Source: Quercus robur (lineage: Eukaryota > Streptophyta > Magnoliopsida > Fagales > Fagaceae). From it: DNA of 64,000 nucleotides. Shown here in pieces: positions 1 to 12,802 of this stretch. The DNA lies in assembly GCF_932294415.1 (NCBI RefSeq), contig NC_065543.1, forward strand, positions 899,976-963,975. The letters are read 5' to 3'. The position numbers were made by a program, and so were the translations under genes. Numbering within the stretch: position 1 is the stretch's first letter; every line of letters begins with the position of its first letter. The notes beneath the pieces are model-generated. The model made no database searches and had not been told where the DNA came from. It saw only the letters and a list, made by a program, of their open reading frames with translations.

Positions 1-139
1 TACAGTAAGTGAAAAGTACAACCAATTAGAAAATTTTCAGTGTCCTTAAATAGGTGGTTGTAACACCAACAATTTCAGACCTTACTATAGATGCCAAAAA
101 AGAAAAAAATGAAGAAAAAAGAAAAGAAAAGAAGATAAC

Positions 140-283
140 CTGAATTGTTTCAGCTATAAATCCTGCAACTTTTCCTGAAGTACCAAAATCAATGTGATCT
201 TGCAAATCTTTGGCATAACGATTGGCATCGGAACCAAAAACTCCATGGTATGGATCTGGATTTACAACATGATGAATTTCACC
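140..283 (-). pseudogene. single exon of a class III aminotransferase (alanine-glyoxylate aminotransferase 2/3 type)
   Basis: One 144-nt exon encodes 48 residues in phase 0, bounded by a TTTTGCAG acceptor and a CAG/GTTATC donor on the minus strand. The peptide contains [12 protein letters not shown], then [20 protein letters not shown], which I recognise from plant AGT2/AGT3 homologs. These are PLP-dependent mitochondrial or peroxisomal enzymes of glyoxylate and beta-alanine metabolism, about 480 aa long. Only this internal exon is seen; the following exons could lie beyond the left edge, but the preceding ones should lie at higher coordinates, where other genes' exons are found instead. I therefore read it as a captured or stranded gene piece. 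Identity is firm, status is inferred. Confidence 0.75.
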
Positions 284-639
284 CTGCAAAATGTTGCAGT
301 AATTTTGAGCAGATAGATCAGAATATTTATTATATTTTGACAAATGTCTTTTACACACATGTACATGATGAATTTCACATACTAAGTTTCATTGTGACAG
401 TGATAATTACAATAGTTATAACTATAGACTCGCAAACAACAGAGCTTCAGTGAGTTTTTCTACATGTTTGTGGTCAATGTGCAAAAGAATTGGGAAAAGA
501 CATTTCCATTATTACTCTCAGCAAGTGTTTGATAACAAGAGATTACCAACTTTGTATTTCCTACAATAAACTTCTTGTGAGTTTGTGAATGTTTCATCAA
601 TACCAGAACAAATTTAAAATAAAGATATGGAATAGAACA

Positions 640-1263
640 CTCATAGCTAATTGTCCATTGTCTGATGATGCACAGGCAATGAACTCCTTCACACGCTCTT
701 GAAAAGGTGTATAATTAACTAATAGACGATCCAAAACGATAAAAGTAGATTCCACCACCTGTGTCATGGACTCGTGTTGAAGCGGATTCATTGATTCAAG
801 ACGGGTAAGAAGCTGATTTTGAACATGCAACACTGTCTGCTCAAGCACATCCACGTTTAAAGTTGTTACGCTACCTTTTAGCAAAGCAGGAGGACTCTTG
901 GGGATTGACAATTCACTCGAAGACTGAGCGTCACGACAAGATATTTGTGATGACGTCTCATCAAATTCAACAATTGAAGGACTATGATGCAGGTCAGCAG
1001 AGCCTTCACAATTAGACACATCTTTATCTCGAGGAACAAATATGGAATCAAAATTAGGGAAAACACCTGCCAAAAATATGAATCAGAGTCACAACCAAAG
1101 ATGAAAGAGGGAAAAAAAACCAAACAAATGGAATGTAATCTGTATTTACCATAAGAGAGAGGCCGAGGTGGAAGAACTAATAAACATCGAGGAGGAGGGA
1201 AAGCAAGCCGGCCCAACCAACCCAGAATATGAAGTCCTAAAACTTGACTTATACAATCTGTCA
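640..1263 (-). pseudogene. two or more exons of an unrecognised host gene
   Basis: A 114-nt exon (1150-1263) with a CTTCCAG acceptor and ATG/GTAAAT donor joins in frame to a longer exon starting at 1066 after TTTGGCAG and running to about 640. The first piece is hydrophobic and proline-rich (GWLGRLAFPPPRCLL, then VLPPRPLSYG). The second is acidic and serine-rich, then helical (QNQLLTRLESMNP, then STFIVLDRLLVNYTPFQERV). The clean splice signals and non-simple composition argue that it is real coding sequence, and the 3' border is unclear. I do not recognise the family. It lies between INO80 exons and the aminotransferase exon, on the same strand, and matches neither. Confidence 0.45.
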
Positions 1264-1986
1264 CTGGAAGAAAAAATATATATATTAACAGATAACTGAT
1301 AAGGGCAAGCAGCAAGTTAGCAAGAACAAAGCAAGAGAAACATAAACTATAAAGAGCTCAAGTTCCTTATTCTCATAAACTAAAGCAGAGAATGAAGCTG
1401 GAGCGTGCATTCTCATCACATTGGAAGAGTCAAAATATCCCTTGGGTGGCTATGGTGCCCACCAAAATTTGAATTCCCATTTACAACACACACACACGCA
1501 CATATATAGAGGCCTGCCAAAGGCTGGGATGCGAAAAAATTGAATTGCCCACCCCTCTCCCCCCCCCCCCCCATTCCCCCACAAAAAAATATTTGAGCTC
1601 ACCAAATGACCTCCTAGAAAAAAATATTAGCCTGCTGGCCTAACTCAAAAAAAATACAGAACAATCTGCCCTTATCAACAAAAAAGAATCATTAATTTTA
1701 ATTTTTTAATTTTTTTTGTACATGTGTCATGTCTATAGCCAAACACATAAAGCAAGTGCAAATGCATGAAGTATTCACTTATTTTATTAAAAATAAATAA
1801 ATAAATAAATAAAGAAGAAGAAGAAGAAGCAAAGCAACTTTCCTCACTTTTAAAGCTATAAGAGAAACCTAAGAATTGAGTATTTAGTAAGGTTGGCATT
1901 TTCATGACAGTGAACCTTAATGTTTTGGTAGTATATATAACAAACAAAAACATTAATGTAAGGCAGAAAAAGCTTTAAGAACGTAC

Positions 1987-4100
1987 CTTGTATGTTATAG
2001 GATTGTGACCTCCTGCATAGTGCACGTCCTCCAACTCCCCATAGGGAGGGGGCAGAAGAGAATTTGGGATCTCCCCAAAGTGGAGGTATGTTCTTCCCTC
2101 ATTCCTTTCAAACAACTCTGGATGATTACACACCTACCATTGCACCATTGGAACACATGTCATGGACAACTAGTAAAAAGAAATATTCCACATGACAGAC
2201 AAAATGCATGAAACTCCACAACTTCTTGCCCCCACAGAGTTGATAAGTTATACTTTTTAAATGAAGAAGGGGAACCAAACAGAATGCCAATAGAATTGAC
2301 AATATACCTTTCTCAGCTGAATGACAATATTCATTAAATTTAGTATTTTCTTCTCATTAAGATGCCCACGATTGCCCTCAAACAACTCGGCAAGAGATAT
2401 CTTGTTCTTAATAGCCTGATAAAAAGCTTGCTGGCGAGAACTCAACTTGCAATGCACTGTAACCTCAGTTTTCCTGGTCAGCTCAGAAATTACATCTGTT
2501 TTAACTCTTCGCAGCATAAAAGGCTTAAGAATTGAATGCTGTAAGAAAAAAGGCAACCAAAATACAAGTTAGAAAGATATAGTTATATTAATATCAAAGG
2601 TCAAAAGTGAAGGCAGAAGAGATCATGATCTAAAAAGAAACTGAGAATTATTGTAGTTATTTTAAATAGCATACATATATGTTAAGGATGGTACGTGGCA
2701 GCAAGTAGACAAAAAAACTTTATTGCTCACTCTCACAATGACAATACTGAAAAAGGCAAACTCACCAATCTGTTAAGCTGGTGCTCGTTCAAAGTACCCC
2801 CGTGCTCTGCATGGTTCTCGATTCTGATAGAATGCAGTAAAAGATCATTGATAGGAAAATATTATAATTCTGTAGACTGCAGGCTACACTCACCGAAAAG
2901 ATGAACCAACCAAAGAAAAAATGCTTACCCTTTTGAAAACCACTCATTAAATTGTTCATGGCTGTCAAATAAGGTTGGCATAATAAAATGCAAAAGGGCC
3001 CACAGCTCTGCCATATTATTCTGGATAGGTGTACCAGTCAGCAGCAATCGGTTCCGACAATTGAAGCTAAGCAGTGTCTTCCATCTTATACTGCCGAGTC
3101 AAATATCCAATGAATTAATGATGAGAATATAAAGGATTAGAAACATAAACTATTCACCAGAAAGATGATTCATGAAACTTTAGGAGGGCTGTAATGGCTA
3201 AAACTGAATTCTTATGTGATACTGTAGACATGTCGATACTGCAATACTAAAAAGATACAATTTATCTGGATGACGTTTTATATTGAATCTTAATTTCTCT
3301 TAACAAAATAATTCTAATAATAATATCAACATCAACAAGAATGATGATGATAAAAAAAGCACATTGAAATAAAAAGAACAGAATGGATATGAAATGAAAA
3401 CTAAAGTAACAACAGGTATCAATTTATTAAAAGAAATAAAAGCAGAGTTCAAAAAAGGAAAGGAAAGATCAGATGGATGAGAAAACTTGTTCTTTATGTG
3501 ACTACATATTTAATAAATGAATGCTGAATAAATAAATGATTTCAGTAGATTCTTGGGTTTGTTTCAATTTTTTTATGGTACTACTCTAGATGTCAGGCTT
3601 TGATGCGATGGCAAGTGCCTTCAACCAAAATTGACAAGTTGCAAGATCGAATCTAGAAGTTAGTCTCCAAAAAGAAAATTTTGGAGGTAAGATTGCCTGC
3701 CAATCACCTCTCCCAAACCCGCAAAAGTGGGAGTCTTGTGCATTAGGTATGACGCCCTTTTTTTTTATAGGTACTAGGTATGACCCTTTTTTTTAATGGT
3801 ATTACTCTCTTCCCACTATATGTCCATTTTATTACATACACACAAAATAAGATAACTCCCCACGGTTGACTCTTTAGTGGGACGCAAGAAATAAAATGAT
3901 AGCAACAAAGACCAAAGAATAAAAACATCTCAAAAGAATAAAGCCACTACAACCACAAAGAAATAAGTTAGAACCTGTTCGAACTTTTGATTGCCTGGGC
4001 TTCATCTAACACCATGTATTGCCATTTCACACGCCGAAAGTACTTCTCATCAGACACTAACAGCTGTTAGCTGGTAATGAGAATGTGAAATCCAGCTTCC
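1987..4100 (-). pseudogene. INO80: internal fragment of the INO80 chromatin-remodelling ATPase gene
   Basis: Six phase-consistent exons are seen: 3975-4100, 2929-3090, 2766-2823, 2308-2538 and 1987-2133, plus their introns; the exon at 2929-3090 joins 3975-4100 across a split Ser codon. They encode the middle of the Snf2 ATPase: GFHILITS, then the DEAQ Walker B box ([14 protein letters not shown]), [55 protein letters not shown] and VCNHPELFERNEG. INO80 slides and exchanges H2A.Z nucleosomes and is about 1500 aa; here roughly 220 residues remain. The N-terminal HSA/DBINO part, the P-loop exons and the helicase C-terminal half are absent. One codon after LITS reads TAA where family members have Tyr. 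Retained introns exclude a processed retrocopy. The exon list above counts five clearly bounded exons; a sixth was not located. Confidence 0.85.
3590..3767 (+). mobile_element. tRNA-derived SINE
   Basis: The sequence has the layout of plant SINEs: an A-box-like GATGGCAAGTGCCT near the 5' end, a B-box-like GATCGAATCTA about 40 nt on, a GTGGGAGTCTTGTGCATTAG stretch near the 3' end, and a terminal T run. A second short copy of the 3' motif plus T run follows (about 3768-3796). It sits in an intron of the INO80 fragment, in the opposite orientation to that gene. Clear target duplications were not found. Confidence 0.6.
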
Positions 4101-4607
4101 CTGGCAAGAGAAAGAAGCTCATATAAAATAAAAATTAAAAAAACGATATAATGCACTTCTTTATAGTTTATGTTTCAATTATGGTTAGCCACCAAATTAG
4201 TGGCAACAAGACCCTAGAGCATCAGCAAGATAACCCGAAAATGCAGGTTGATGGTTTTAAGAATGGAAATACAAAGATAAATGTATGCATGGCACTAACC
4301 ACTCTTGTTAGTTTTGTTGTTTTAAACACTTTCCAACAGTTTTTTTTATTACCCAAACCCAAATTCTGTTTAATTTTTTAAAACTGTTTTTGAACTATTT
4401 CTTTATCGAACACATTTTTTATTTAAAAAATAATAGGAATCAGTTTTGTATTCTCCTTCTCAAAAACAGTTTTCTGTTCCAATCAGGCCCTTAGTTTCCA
4501 CATCCAAAGAAATTAATTTCATGTTGTCATCTTTGCAATACCTATTTTCTCAATGTATGCACTTTACCACATATATTTCTTGACATGATAAAACGTAAAA
4601 CAATCAC

Positions 4608-5404
4608 CTTGCGTAAGAAGCGATTAGCCACCAGCTCAACACACATAACCTTTCTTCCTTCCCCATGATCCTAGAAAAATACAGAGAAACATGAATATCC
4701 AAAAATTGGTGTTGCAGCATACATAAGGACAACACAATCACGTCCGAGCAGCAAATAAAAATGGTTTGGACATGCTTGCACATTACAAAATCAATCATAT
4801 AACTATTTGTCCATTCAAAAAATGCAAGAAGAAATTTAACCTTTACATGTTCTAGTTTATAAAATATGTTCTTAGCAGATGACTGTTCCAAGATTAAATA
4901 GAATGTTATTCTAGAAGTTCTACTTAATCCTACAATATAACTATCAGATTGTAAGAAAAGATATCTAGAACACCCACACAAACTGTACATTTTTTTTAGA
5001 TGAATTGGTATCCAGCTCCAATTTCAGTTAGGCCACAAGTTGAGAGCTTGGAACAAGAAGTCCCATGTCAACTCTTAAATTATTTACAAGATTTTCAATT
5101 TCTTTCTTATCATTTGCATCACCCAAAAACCAACAAAGTCTTGTTAATTGAGAATTTTTCCTCAAATATTTAAAGCACACATTCATTTTGCATGCATGCG
5201 GGCACACACACGCACAAAAGTCACACATTAATGGGTTCCATTCTTCAGGATAACAACAATTTAAGGAGATTTTAACATTAGCAGAAAAAAGGAAAGAAAA
5301 GTCAGAAAATAAAACAGCAAATGAATAATGAAACACTTACAGAGGATGGCAGTCGGGCTTCTGTGGCTCGAGCATGGTAGACAAAACACTCCGTAGGAGG
5401 ACCA
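4608..5404 (-). pseudogene. two exons of a TruA-type tRNA pseudouridine synthase
   Basis: Exon 5341-5404 (64 nt, TATTTCAG acceptor, TCT/GTAAGT donor) joins in phase to exon 4608-4670 (63 nt, TTTCTAG acceptor, AAG/GTGATT donor). Together they read GPPTECFVYHARATEARLPS followed by DHGEGRKVMCVELVANRFLR. The second part matches the conserved strand before MVR in plant TruA-like synthases (VELVANRFLRKMVR), which isomerise uridine in the tRNA anticodon arm. The next expected exon (MVRVLVAT) is not seen, and INO80 exons follow instead. Only about 42 of more than 400 residues are present. A stretch at about 6794-6936 looks like another exon (DESSENLTSTKYIDPSRVED with a GTAAGTG donor), but its phase does not join cleanly. 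Confidence 0.55.
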
Positions 5405-7120
5405 CTGAAATAGAAACAGCAGCAGTTAGAGCACTCAAGGACAGATCCTCTCTGAAAAATCAAGTCAATGTCAAAGGAATCATCACAAAGGCAAAGTCAT
5501 TCCCAGAAAAGCTACTATCCTGCATCTGAGTCATGCAAAAATACACTAGCAATTATCTTTGAACCTATGCAATCTTTTCAGTTTTCCCAAGTCCCAAAAA
5601 ACTCAGATCAGGTCAGTAGCATAAAATTGGGACTTCGATGGCTTATACCATAAGATTATCCGAAGCTTTCAACCTTTTAACTGTCAAAGTCTAATGCCTA
5701 CTAGAACAATTTGTCCACCATCCCCCTCAAGATAGGAAGCAGACAAGAAATGAAGAGGTCAACATAGAGAACTGAAAAGGCACAAAAGGATGGTAGACAT
5801 TAGCTCAACAAATATAGTGCGATGCAGACTAGTTTACTATATTAAAAACATGCAAATATAGTACTATATTAAATCTAGTATGATCCATTTTCTTTCTTTG
5901 GCTACAATATAAATATATTCAAAAAGTTCAGATTATTGTCAAAAAGAATCCTAAGTTTTTATCATTTTTTTTCTTTCTAGAATCCTAAATACTTCAAACA
6001 CAGCAAAATTGGCATGTTCCTGTACCTATCAGATCATGATAGTCAGACAGGCACAAACTGATCAGAAGGGCATATGGCAAAATAAGATGCTTGCTTAATT
6101 CTTGGTGGTTACAGGCTTATGGCTTGCATTAATTCAGGGCAAGCTGCCATGATCAAGTGCAAGATTTGTTGTTGTCCAATGGCTGCACCAATGGACACAA
6201 ATGATCTGAATTGCAGCACCGAAAGGACAATGGCAGGAAAGGATGCAAACTTGAGTTGCAAAAAAGATTGAAAGCTCTAGTTTAGCTAAAGATAGGCTCC
6301 AATTATAGTCAATTGGCCGATAATACCTTGCTAGCCAACAACAAGTAAAACAAAAGGATTGGAGGTGGGGGGTTGGAGAGCAGTACACTCACTCCATCCA
6401 AAATTTAGATGTAAGAATTAATGTAGCCAATCCAGCATGTAAATTGAGAATTCATATATAAGGATAGCAGCCTTCCCGTTTTTGTTTAGCCAAATATTCC
6501 CCACTTCCTCCATATAAGGTGTGGGCATTTTTTTCCACAACTATCAAAACCACCCTCACAACTCACACTACCCCACCCAAGTCACACCATGTCTAATCAG
6601 GTCATACCATGTCACAAGTGTTAACTAGTTAAATATCAGACAATTAATGATGATAGACAGGAGCATTTCACACTGAACACAGATGGAGTGCATACACGAG
6701 GAGTTTATGATTGACACAAAAACTGTACCAATCACCATTGGCAAAAGGCCAACAAGAATGCAAAGATACAGTAAGAGCAGAAGGTTCACTTACAGTCAAC
6801 TCAACCTCCAGCACAGCTAGGTCTTGGAGATTTGAAGAGTCCTCAACTCGTGATGGATCAATATACTTTGTAGATGTTAAATTCTCTGAACTCTCATCAT
6901 GTTCACTCCTCTCTAGAAAGAGTGAGGTGTTTTCTAAGCTAAGTGCTGATCATCACTTAGGGTCAGAAACTCCAATTCTCGAGTGTCCTCCTTTGTTTCT
7001 TGATAAACCCACATCAAATAATTAGGAATGTTTTGAAAGCATTAAAAGAATTAAATAAATAAAAAAAAAGTGATTTCAGAGAGCGAGAGAGAGAGAGCGA
7101 ACCTCTATGGGATGCTAATC
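5405..7120. other. no clear gene; one possible exon
   Basis: AT-rich sequence without a convincing gene. The only coding-like piece is at about 6794-6936 on the minus strand, acidic and serine-rich, ending at a good GTAAGTG donor. A GA-repeat tract lies at 7079-7099. A small run of ACTCACACTACCCCACCCAA-type sequence near 6555 has no visible partner. Confidence 0.3.
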
Positions 7121-10100
7121 CTAATGCATTTTACGCTTATGCTGTCTCGTATAGTGTCTGGTATGTGGGGGAGGGGGTACTGCATCTCCTTCGTGAGGCT
7201 CCTCACGTTGCTGCAAAGATGAAGTTACAACCAAACAATGGATTACATGAATTCCAATACCAACCATAACAGTAGTTACTCGATATTTATTACATTAAAT
7301 GATTTGTCATACCGTGGGGCCAGCGTTGTGTCCTGCTTTGTGACCACCTGTCCCACAAGGAGGTGCTTTCATTGTACGTTTAGGTCGACCTTGTGGGGGT
7401 GACTGTAACCCAACAACCTGCTCATTCTCAACATGCACAGCTGGTTGTTTTGCTTGACTCCCAACAACTGCGGGGGAGGATGGTGTAGCAAATGAAATGT
7501 GAGTGCCCGTACTCATGGGATCTATATGCAGTCTAGGAGTGGGCATGAATGACATGGAGTGACTATGGGGCGGTACATGGTCTATATGACCAATGTTGTA
7601 CGATGGGGATTGCGTGTGCATGACAGGAGGGGTTTGATTGAAATCAGGGCCGAGATCAAAGGATGGTGGAGTAAATGAAAAATGAGCAGGATCAAAAAAT
7701 GTATGTGAGGTGTGTGAAGGGATCTCGGGGTGAAAAGATGCAGGAGTAGTGGGTAGAGAGATATCTAGGTCAGAAACTGCATGAGCAGTATGTGGAGGGA
7801 TCTCTAGGGAAGGAGATGCATGTGGAGGTGGAGGGAACTCTGGGGCAGGAGATGCACGTGGGGGTGGAGGGAGATCTGCCCTACTGACAACCTGATGGGA
7901 TGCAGCACGCTGACCATGGCTATGGCTGGCACGAGTTGAGCTCGTGCTTGGTCGTCCAGTATCTTCTGGCACTTCTGGATTTGCCCCATCGATATCTTCC
8001 AACGGAAGTCGAGCAGTTATACGGTGAAGGCGTTCCACTGTCTTAAGTACAGCTGAAATATGCTTGTACTCAAGACTGCCTACTGTATAAAGTCTCAACA
8101 ACTTCTTGTGACTGGCAACCTGAAAGTAAATAAATACAATTAGTACATCATACTGAAGTTCCTGATACGCAACAAAAATTGAAAAGAAAGGTCGAAGCAA
8201 TTACCATAATAATAAGTGAAGCCGAAGTGTGGTCGACGAACCTCCAAGTCACCCTATCGTACCAATCGAAGTATGGATGAGCAGGCGACATATCACCCTC
8301 TAGTCGTGCTCCAAGACATAGAGATCGTGCTCGAGTATTCCATACTCGGATATGGCCATCATGTCTGTCCCTCCAATTCACCTCCACCTTCCCCCTCAGG
8401 TCTATGGCATGAAGGGCTTCGTCAGTATCAACATATGGGGGGGGTTCTTGTACCATCCCGAACTGACGAACAACACGGTCCGGTGTATGTTTCTCTACTA
8501 GCCAGAAACATACAAGCGGTACCCTTGCCGTCCATACATCCCTTCCGGCGACACAAAACGCAGGCAGGTGGGCTAATTCAGCTTCATATGGTTGCCACAC
8601 CACCTAAAATAGTCAAATCAAAGGGCAGCACATTATGCAATGTTCCATATCTATGAGCTCTTTTACATTTATAAATACAATAATCATAAACAATAGTCAT
8701 AAACAATAGAATAAACACAATGTTGGTACCTGCTTTGGATGCATACAATCTAAAAGCTGACGGTACCGGACCAGACAGATTTCGGCGGGGCTATTCAAGG
8801 TGTTCACAACCCACACAGTCCTACAATTGCGAAAGAGGGAGTCAATACTTGGAATTGAGAATATGAAGTAATCAACAACAATAAGTGATGGGCAATCGTA
8901 AATTTAACAGTACATACCACTAAGATTATACTAATAAATGATTATCTATACATATGATTAGAGGTGGAGCTAAAAATTAATAAGACTTATATTATACATC
9001 AATCATAACATATGACCTCCGTGGTTGTCAAGGTTAAAATTTTATTTTCTATGTCTAACAATGTGTTTAAAATTATGGATTTATTTCCAATAGAGAGAAT
9101 CGGTCAAGGAAGAGACTTACTTAATAGACAATGGAGAAGGTGCAAATGGTGGGCCATATGCACCATCTGGTGGGAGGTCCATCCTTGGGCACAAAAAAGG
9201 GAATCTGACCTATGCCCAATACTGAACTAGCAACAAGGCCCCACCAATCTGACTAGCACCTCTGTCGGTTGCCTTGCATAACTCTCTGTACAGCCATGCA
9301 AGGCAAGCGCTCCCCCAACTGTACTGAGGTGGATTCCGAAGGTTCCTCAGCATCTGCAACCACATCGTATGCACCCTATCACCAGACTTGTCGGCGAAAA
9401 TTGTGTCTGCCAGGAGTGCTAGGATATAACACCGTGCATATTGATGCACAACCACCTCTGTTGCATCATCGGGCAACCCTTCGTCAATTTTTTCTAGTAG
9501 CTTCTTTATTTGGATCCTTTGTCCTTTAAGCGTGGTGTCATTAGTAGCAATTCCAAGCAGACTCTGACATTCATCTTTCCATGTCAAGTCAGTTGTTCCA
9601 ACAATTGCCTCACCATCGATTGGAATCCCAAAAAGAACCTCCACATCTTGTAATGTGATCGTTGTCTCACCATGTGGCAGGTGGAAGGTGTGGGTTTCAG
9701 GCCGCCATCGCTCAACGAAGGCCGTGATCAGGTTATGATCAATCTCTCTACCTGGGGTCCTATACAGCCCCTCTAATCCAACTCTCTTCACAATGTCGAC
9801 GATACGATCATCCACCACTATCCGGCGTCGTTTTCGGAACTCGTCATTACGACCGCGGCATTTCAGTGGCCCTGGATCCTGCACATGATAGAATTATGGT
9901 GATGAGATGCAAAAATGATTGTAGTTATTGATCCCAAAAAACAAAAATAAAGCAATTATGAAGGGACCTTAAAATATCAACCCCAAAAAGAAAAAAAAAA
10001 AAACCAAAAAAAAAAGCAACAACGGGAGCAAAATAAAAGGATGCAATGCACTTTATACATTTGTCTAGTAATGAAAGGCTTCCCATGCGACCAGCCTATT

Positions 10101-11009
10101 GCTGCCTCTAAACCAGGAAAAGTCAAAAGGCTTCTTAAAGCTATTTCATTAATTTAAGAAGCTTTAAGTAACTATCTTGGAATTTGGTTGTATTTCGTTG
10201 TCATAGTTGCTGATTTGTGTTTGTTTTCCCTTAAGCTCTGTTGTTGTCCAACCCTTGAATTTACTTAACTAAGTATTTTAATGCAAGTAAGAAACTCAAG
10301 TGAAAAGGGTCCTTAAGGATTTTATTTGATTTATGACAAAAGCTTGTCTTCAATATGATTCATTAAGCTAGGTTTGTTAGACAAGTTGTAATTCCAAATG
10401 GATTCCTAAATATAAACTTCTATGTTTTGCTTTTGGAACCTAAGGATCATATTTTATGCATGTACCATTGCTTCCAATCTCAAGCACATTTTTTTTAAAA
10501 AAATTTAGCTCTGTTTGACATGATATGGAAAATAAACAACCTAAATAGAGGAAAGTAAAAGAAACTAGAGGCAAAGGCTAGCGTTCTCAATAATAACAAT
10601 AAAAATTACTGCAACAACCACAACCTGAACAACTTCTTGCCAAGCAACAATAAAATTATCACAGGTCACATTGCTTCAAACAAAAATAACTCTTATGAAC
10701 CTAGGATTGCTTTGTTCATGTACACCCACACTAACAGTCAACCAATCTAACTTAACCCAACTAATGCGCATGACCATGCATTGAAAGCTAGTAATACCAT
10801 TGACACTTAGAATTTCAGAAATGGGAAGAAAAAAAAATCAACATAATGTAAAAGGATAAGAAGAGAATATTCAGCAGGTGGTCGGTTTTCATTTTTACCT
10901 TGCCTTCCCAAACAGCGCACGCTCGATGTGTTTTTATAAACCTTAACACTGAATCGTCAGTGGGCTCAGGACCAAACTCATCAGGGAGCTGAGCAGGAAC
11001 AGCAGCCAT
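7121..11009 (-). pseudogene. plant mobile domain (PMD, MAIN-like) gene with one in-frame stop
   Basis: Six exons fit in phase: 10899-11009, 9121-9878, 8730-8820, 8205-8603, 7313-8119 and 7121-7210, giving 752 codons. Exon 1 starts MAAVPAQLPDEFGPEP and carries DDSVLRF..THRACAVWEGK, the usual PMD N-terminus. Exon 2 has the PMD core: GLYRTPGREIDHNLITAFVE, ETHTFHLPHGETTITLQDVE, LFGIPIDGE. Exons 3-4 give YRQLLDCMHPKQVVWQPYEA and PHPYFDW-type PMD-C motifs. Exon 5 is a Pro/His/Ser-rich tail; the last exon is basic (RQHKRKMH). PMD proteins act in transposon silencing and meristem upkeep (MAIN, MAIL1) and also occur in MULEs and other elements. In exon 2, YWA is followed by TAG where Trp is expected, and the frame continues openly with VRFPFLCPRMDLPPDG. 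A young pseudogene or a sequencing error are both possible. Confidence 0.8.
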
Positions 11010-12802
11010 ACTGCACGAAGTTTAGGGAGTCAAGAGTAATATAATCACATGTTAAATTGGCAAGGAAAGTGATGAACAAGAAAATGATTCAGTTTATTTT
11101 GACAACAAGCAGATGGTCCTCTTTACTCATAAAATTAATTTGGGCTACAATGAAGTTTTACAAAAGGTGACAAAAAGAATGAAGGAAAATCATATCCGCG
11201 TTGATTAATTTGGGCTACCCACATAGTTGGCCTTACTATTTTCCCTCCTACCAAATGGACCCTACAGTTACGTGCTACATAAAAGATCTGAAAAAATTAA
11301 AAAGGGGGGAGGAGTTTGTGGGGTGGGTTCTTAAAAGACTTTCTAAAATTGATTGTCTGAACTCACAACAAAACATCCAAACCAGGGTACAATGGTGAAC
11401 AAAGCCTTTACCCTACCACCCCAACACAACTAGGTACGAAAAATCTCATTTCTACACTTCATCCTACCAAACATAATGTAAGAAATCATAAAATCATTTC
11501 AACATTGCAGCATTGCCTGTGTAGATTCATGTGAAAACTATGCAGAAGAAGTGAAGAACCAGATGTTAAAAATAAGACAATATAATGCAAAATTTAAATA
11601 CCAGGACAAAAAATAAATAAATAAATAAATAAAAAATCTTCAATAACAGCAATGTATAGTAAAGCAGATGAACAAAGGTAACAAAGCAAACATGGCAGCC
11701 AAGATTTGAAATGCAGCAACATAGTAGAATCATTACCTGCAATATCACTATGCAACTACCTTCTCTAAAAGCTTATGTTGTGAAGCCTTTTCAAGCCTAT
11801 TCCTGCAAGGTATAAAATGCAATTAGCACCTCAAATACGTATATATATGGATGAACATCATTTCTATGCTTATATAAAGAAGGAAGAAAGGAAAATAAAT
11901 TTCTAGACAGACATTTTAATATATATGATGAATTTCATATTGTAATATTTAGGAGAGCCTTTTTTTTATAAGAATAATTTTATTGAAAAAAAGACTACAT
12001 ACAAAAAGCACAAAGCAGCCAAAACAATTACACGAAAAAAAAAAAAAATTATGTTCAATAAGAAAGAGACTATAAATGCAGGAATGGCGTCACTAGTTGT
12101 GAAACAAAGACCATCAAACCAAAAGACCATAAAACAATATAAAAAAAGGAATAAGACATTTAATGAAAGTTAAAGCATCATGATATATGTGGAACTGCCA
12201 AAAATGAAGAAATATGCTGATTTGAGAACTAAAACGATTAATTGGAAAGAGGAGCATTAATGGCAAAGTCCATTTACACTTGTATGAGCAGTTAATAACG
12301 TAATTTTTTAATTTCCAAATGATGAGAAATCTATCAATAGATTCTTTACATATGTACATATGTATAAAGAAAATCCCTGCCCTCTCGTTCAATGCCTAAC
12401 AGAAAACCAAGATTAAAGAGATGTTTTTATTCAGGCCTTTTCAATGCCTCCTATATTTCTACAAATACGTTAGACCCAGTTAGATGCTAGTCATGACAAG
12501 AAAAAACTATCAGAGCAATTTATTTGCTAGGAAGGAACATATATCGTGATTATGGCAACTTCACACAAGATGGTGAAGAGTTAAAAGTTCATTGAAAAGG
12601 CCACATGATAAAAACCCTAGGTTCAAACAGCAATTCAATAAATAAGAAATCATGTCATCCCAGCAATCAATGCTACCTATTTACTGGTAAGCATAACTTG
12701 TGCATTCAAATCACAGAAATAATAAACATTTTATAAAAATAAAAATCCAAAAACCCATTAATAACTCAATTCATTGGTCATAATTATAATTTGATTTGTT
12801 AG
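11010..12802. other. intergenic, AT-rich, nothing recognised
   Basis: No coding exon was recognised on either strand. About 11956-12050 resembles the A-rich tail region of a reversed LINE or SINE (T7-ATAAG, then long A runs), but no body is attached. A short (AAAT)n tract lies near 11610. Confidence 0.4.

Noticed and set aside
5028-5336. 102-codon minus-strand frame with DANDKKEIENLVNNLRVDMG
   Set aside because: It lies in the intron between the two TruA-type exons, with no splice signals of its own and no recognised family.
11956-12050. Reversed LINE/SINE tail
   Set aside because: Only the A/T-rich end is present and no body could be matched.
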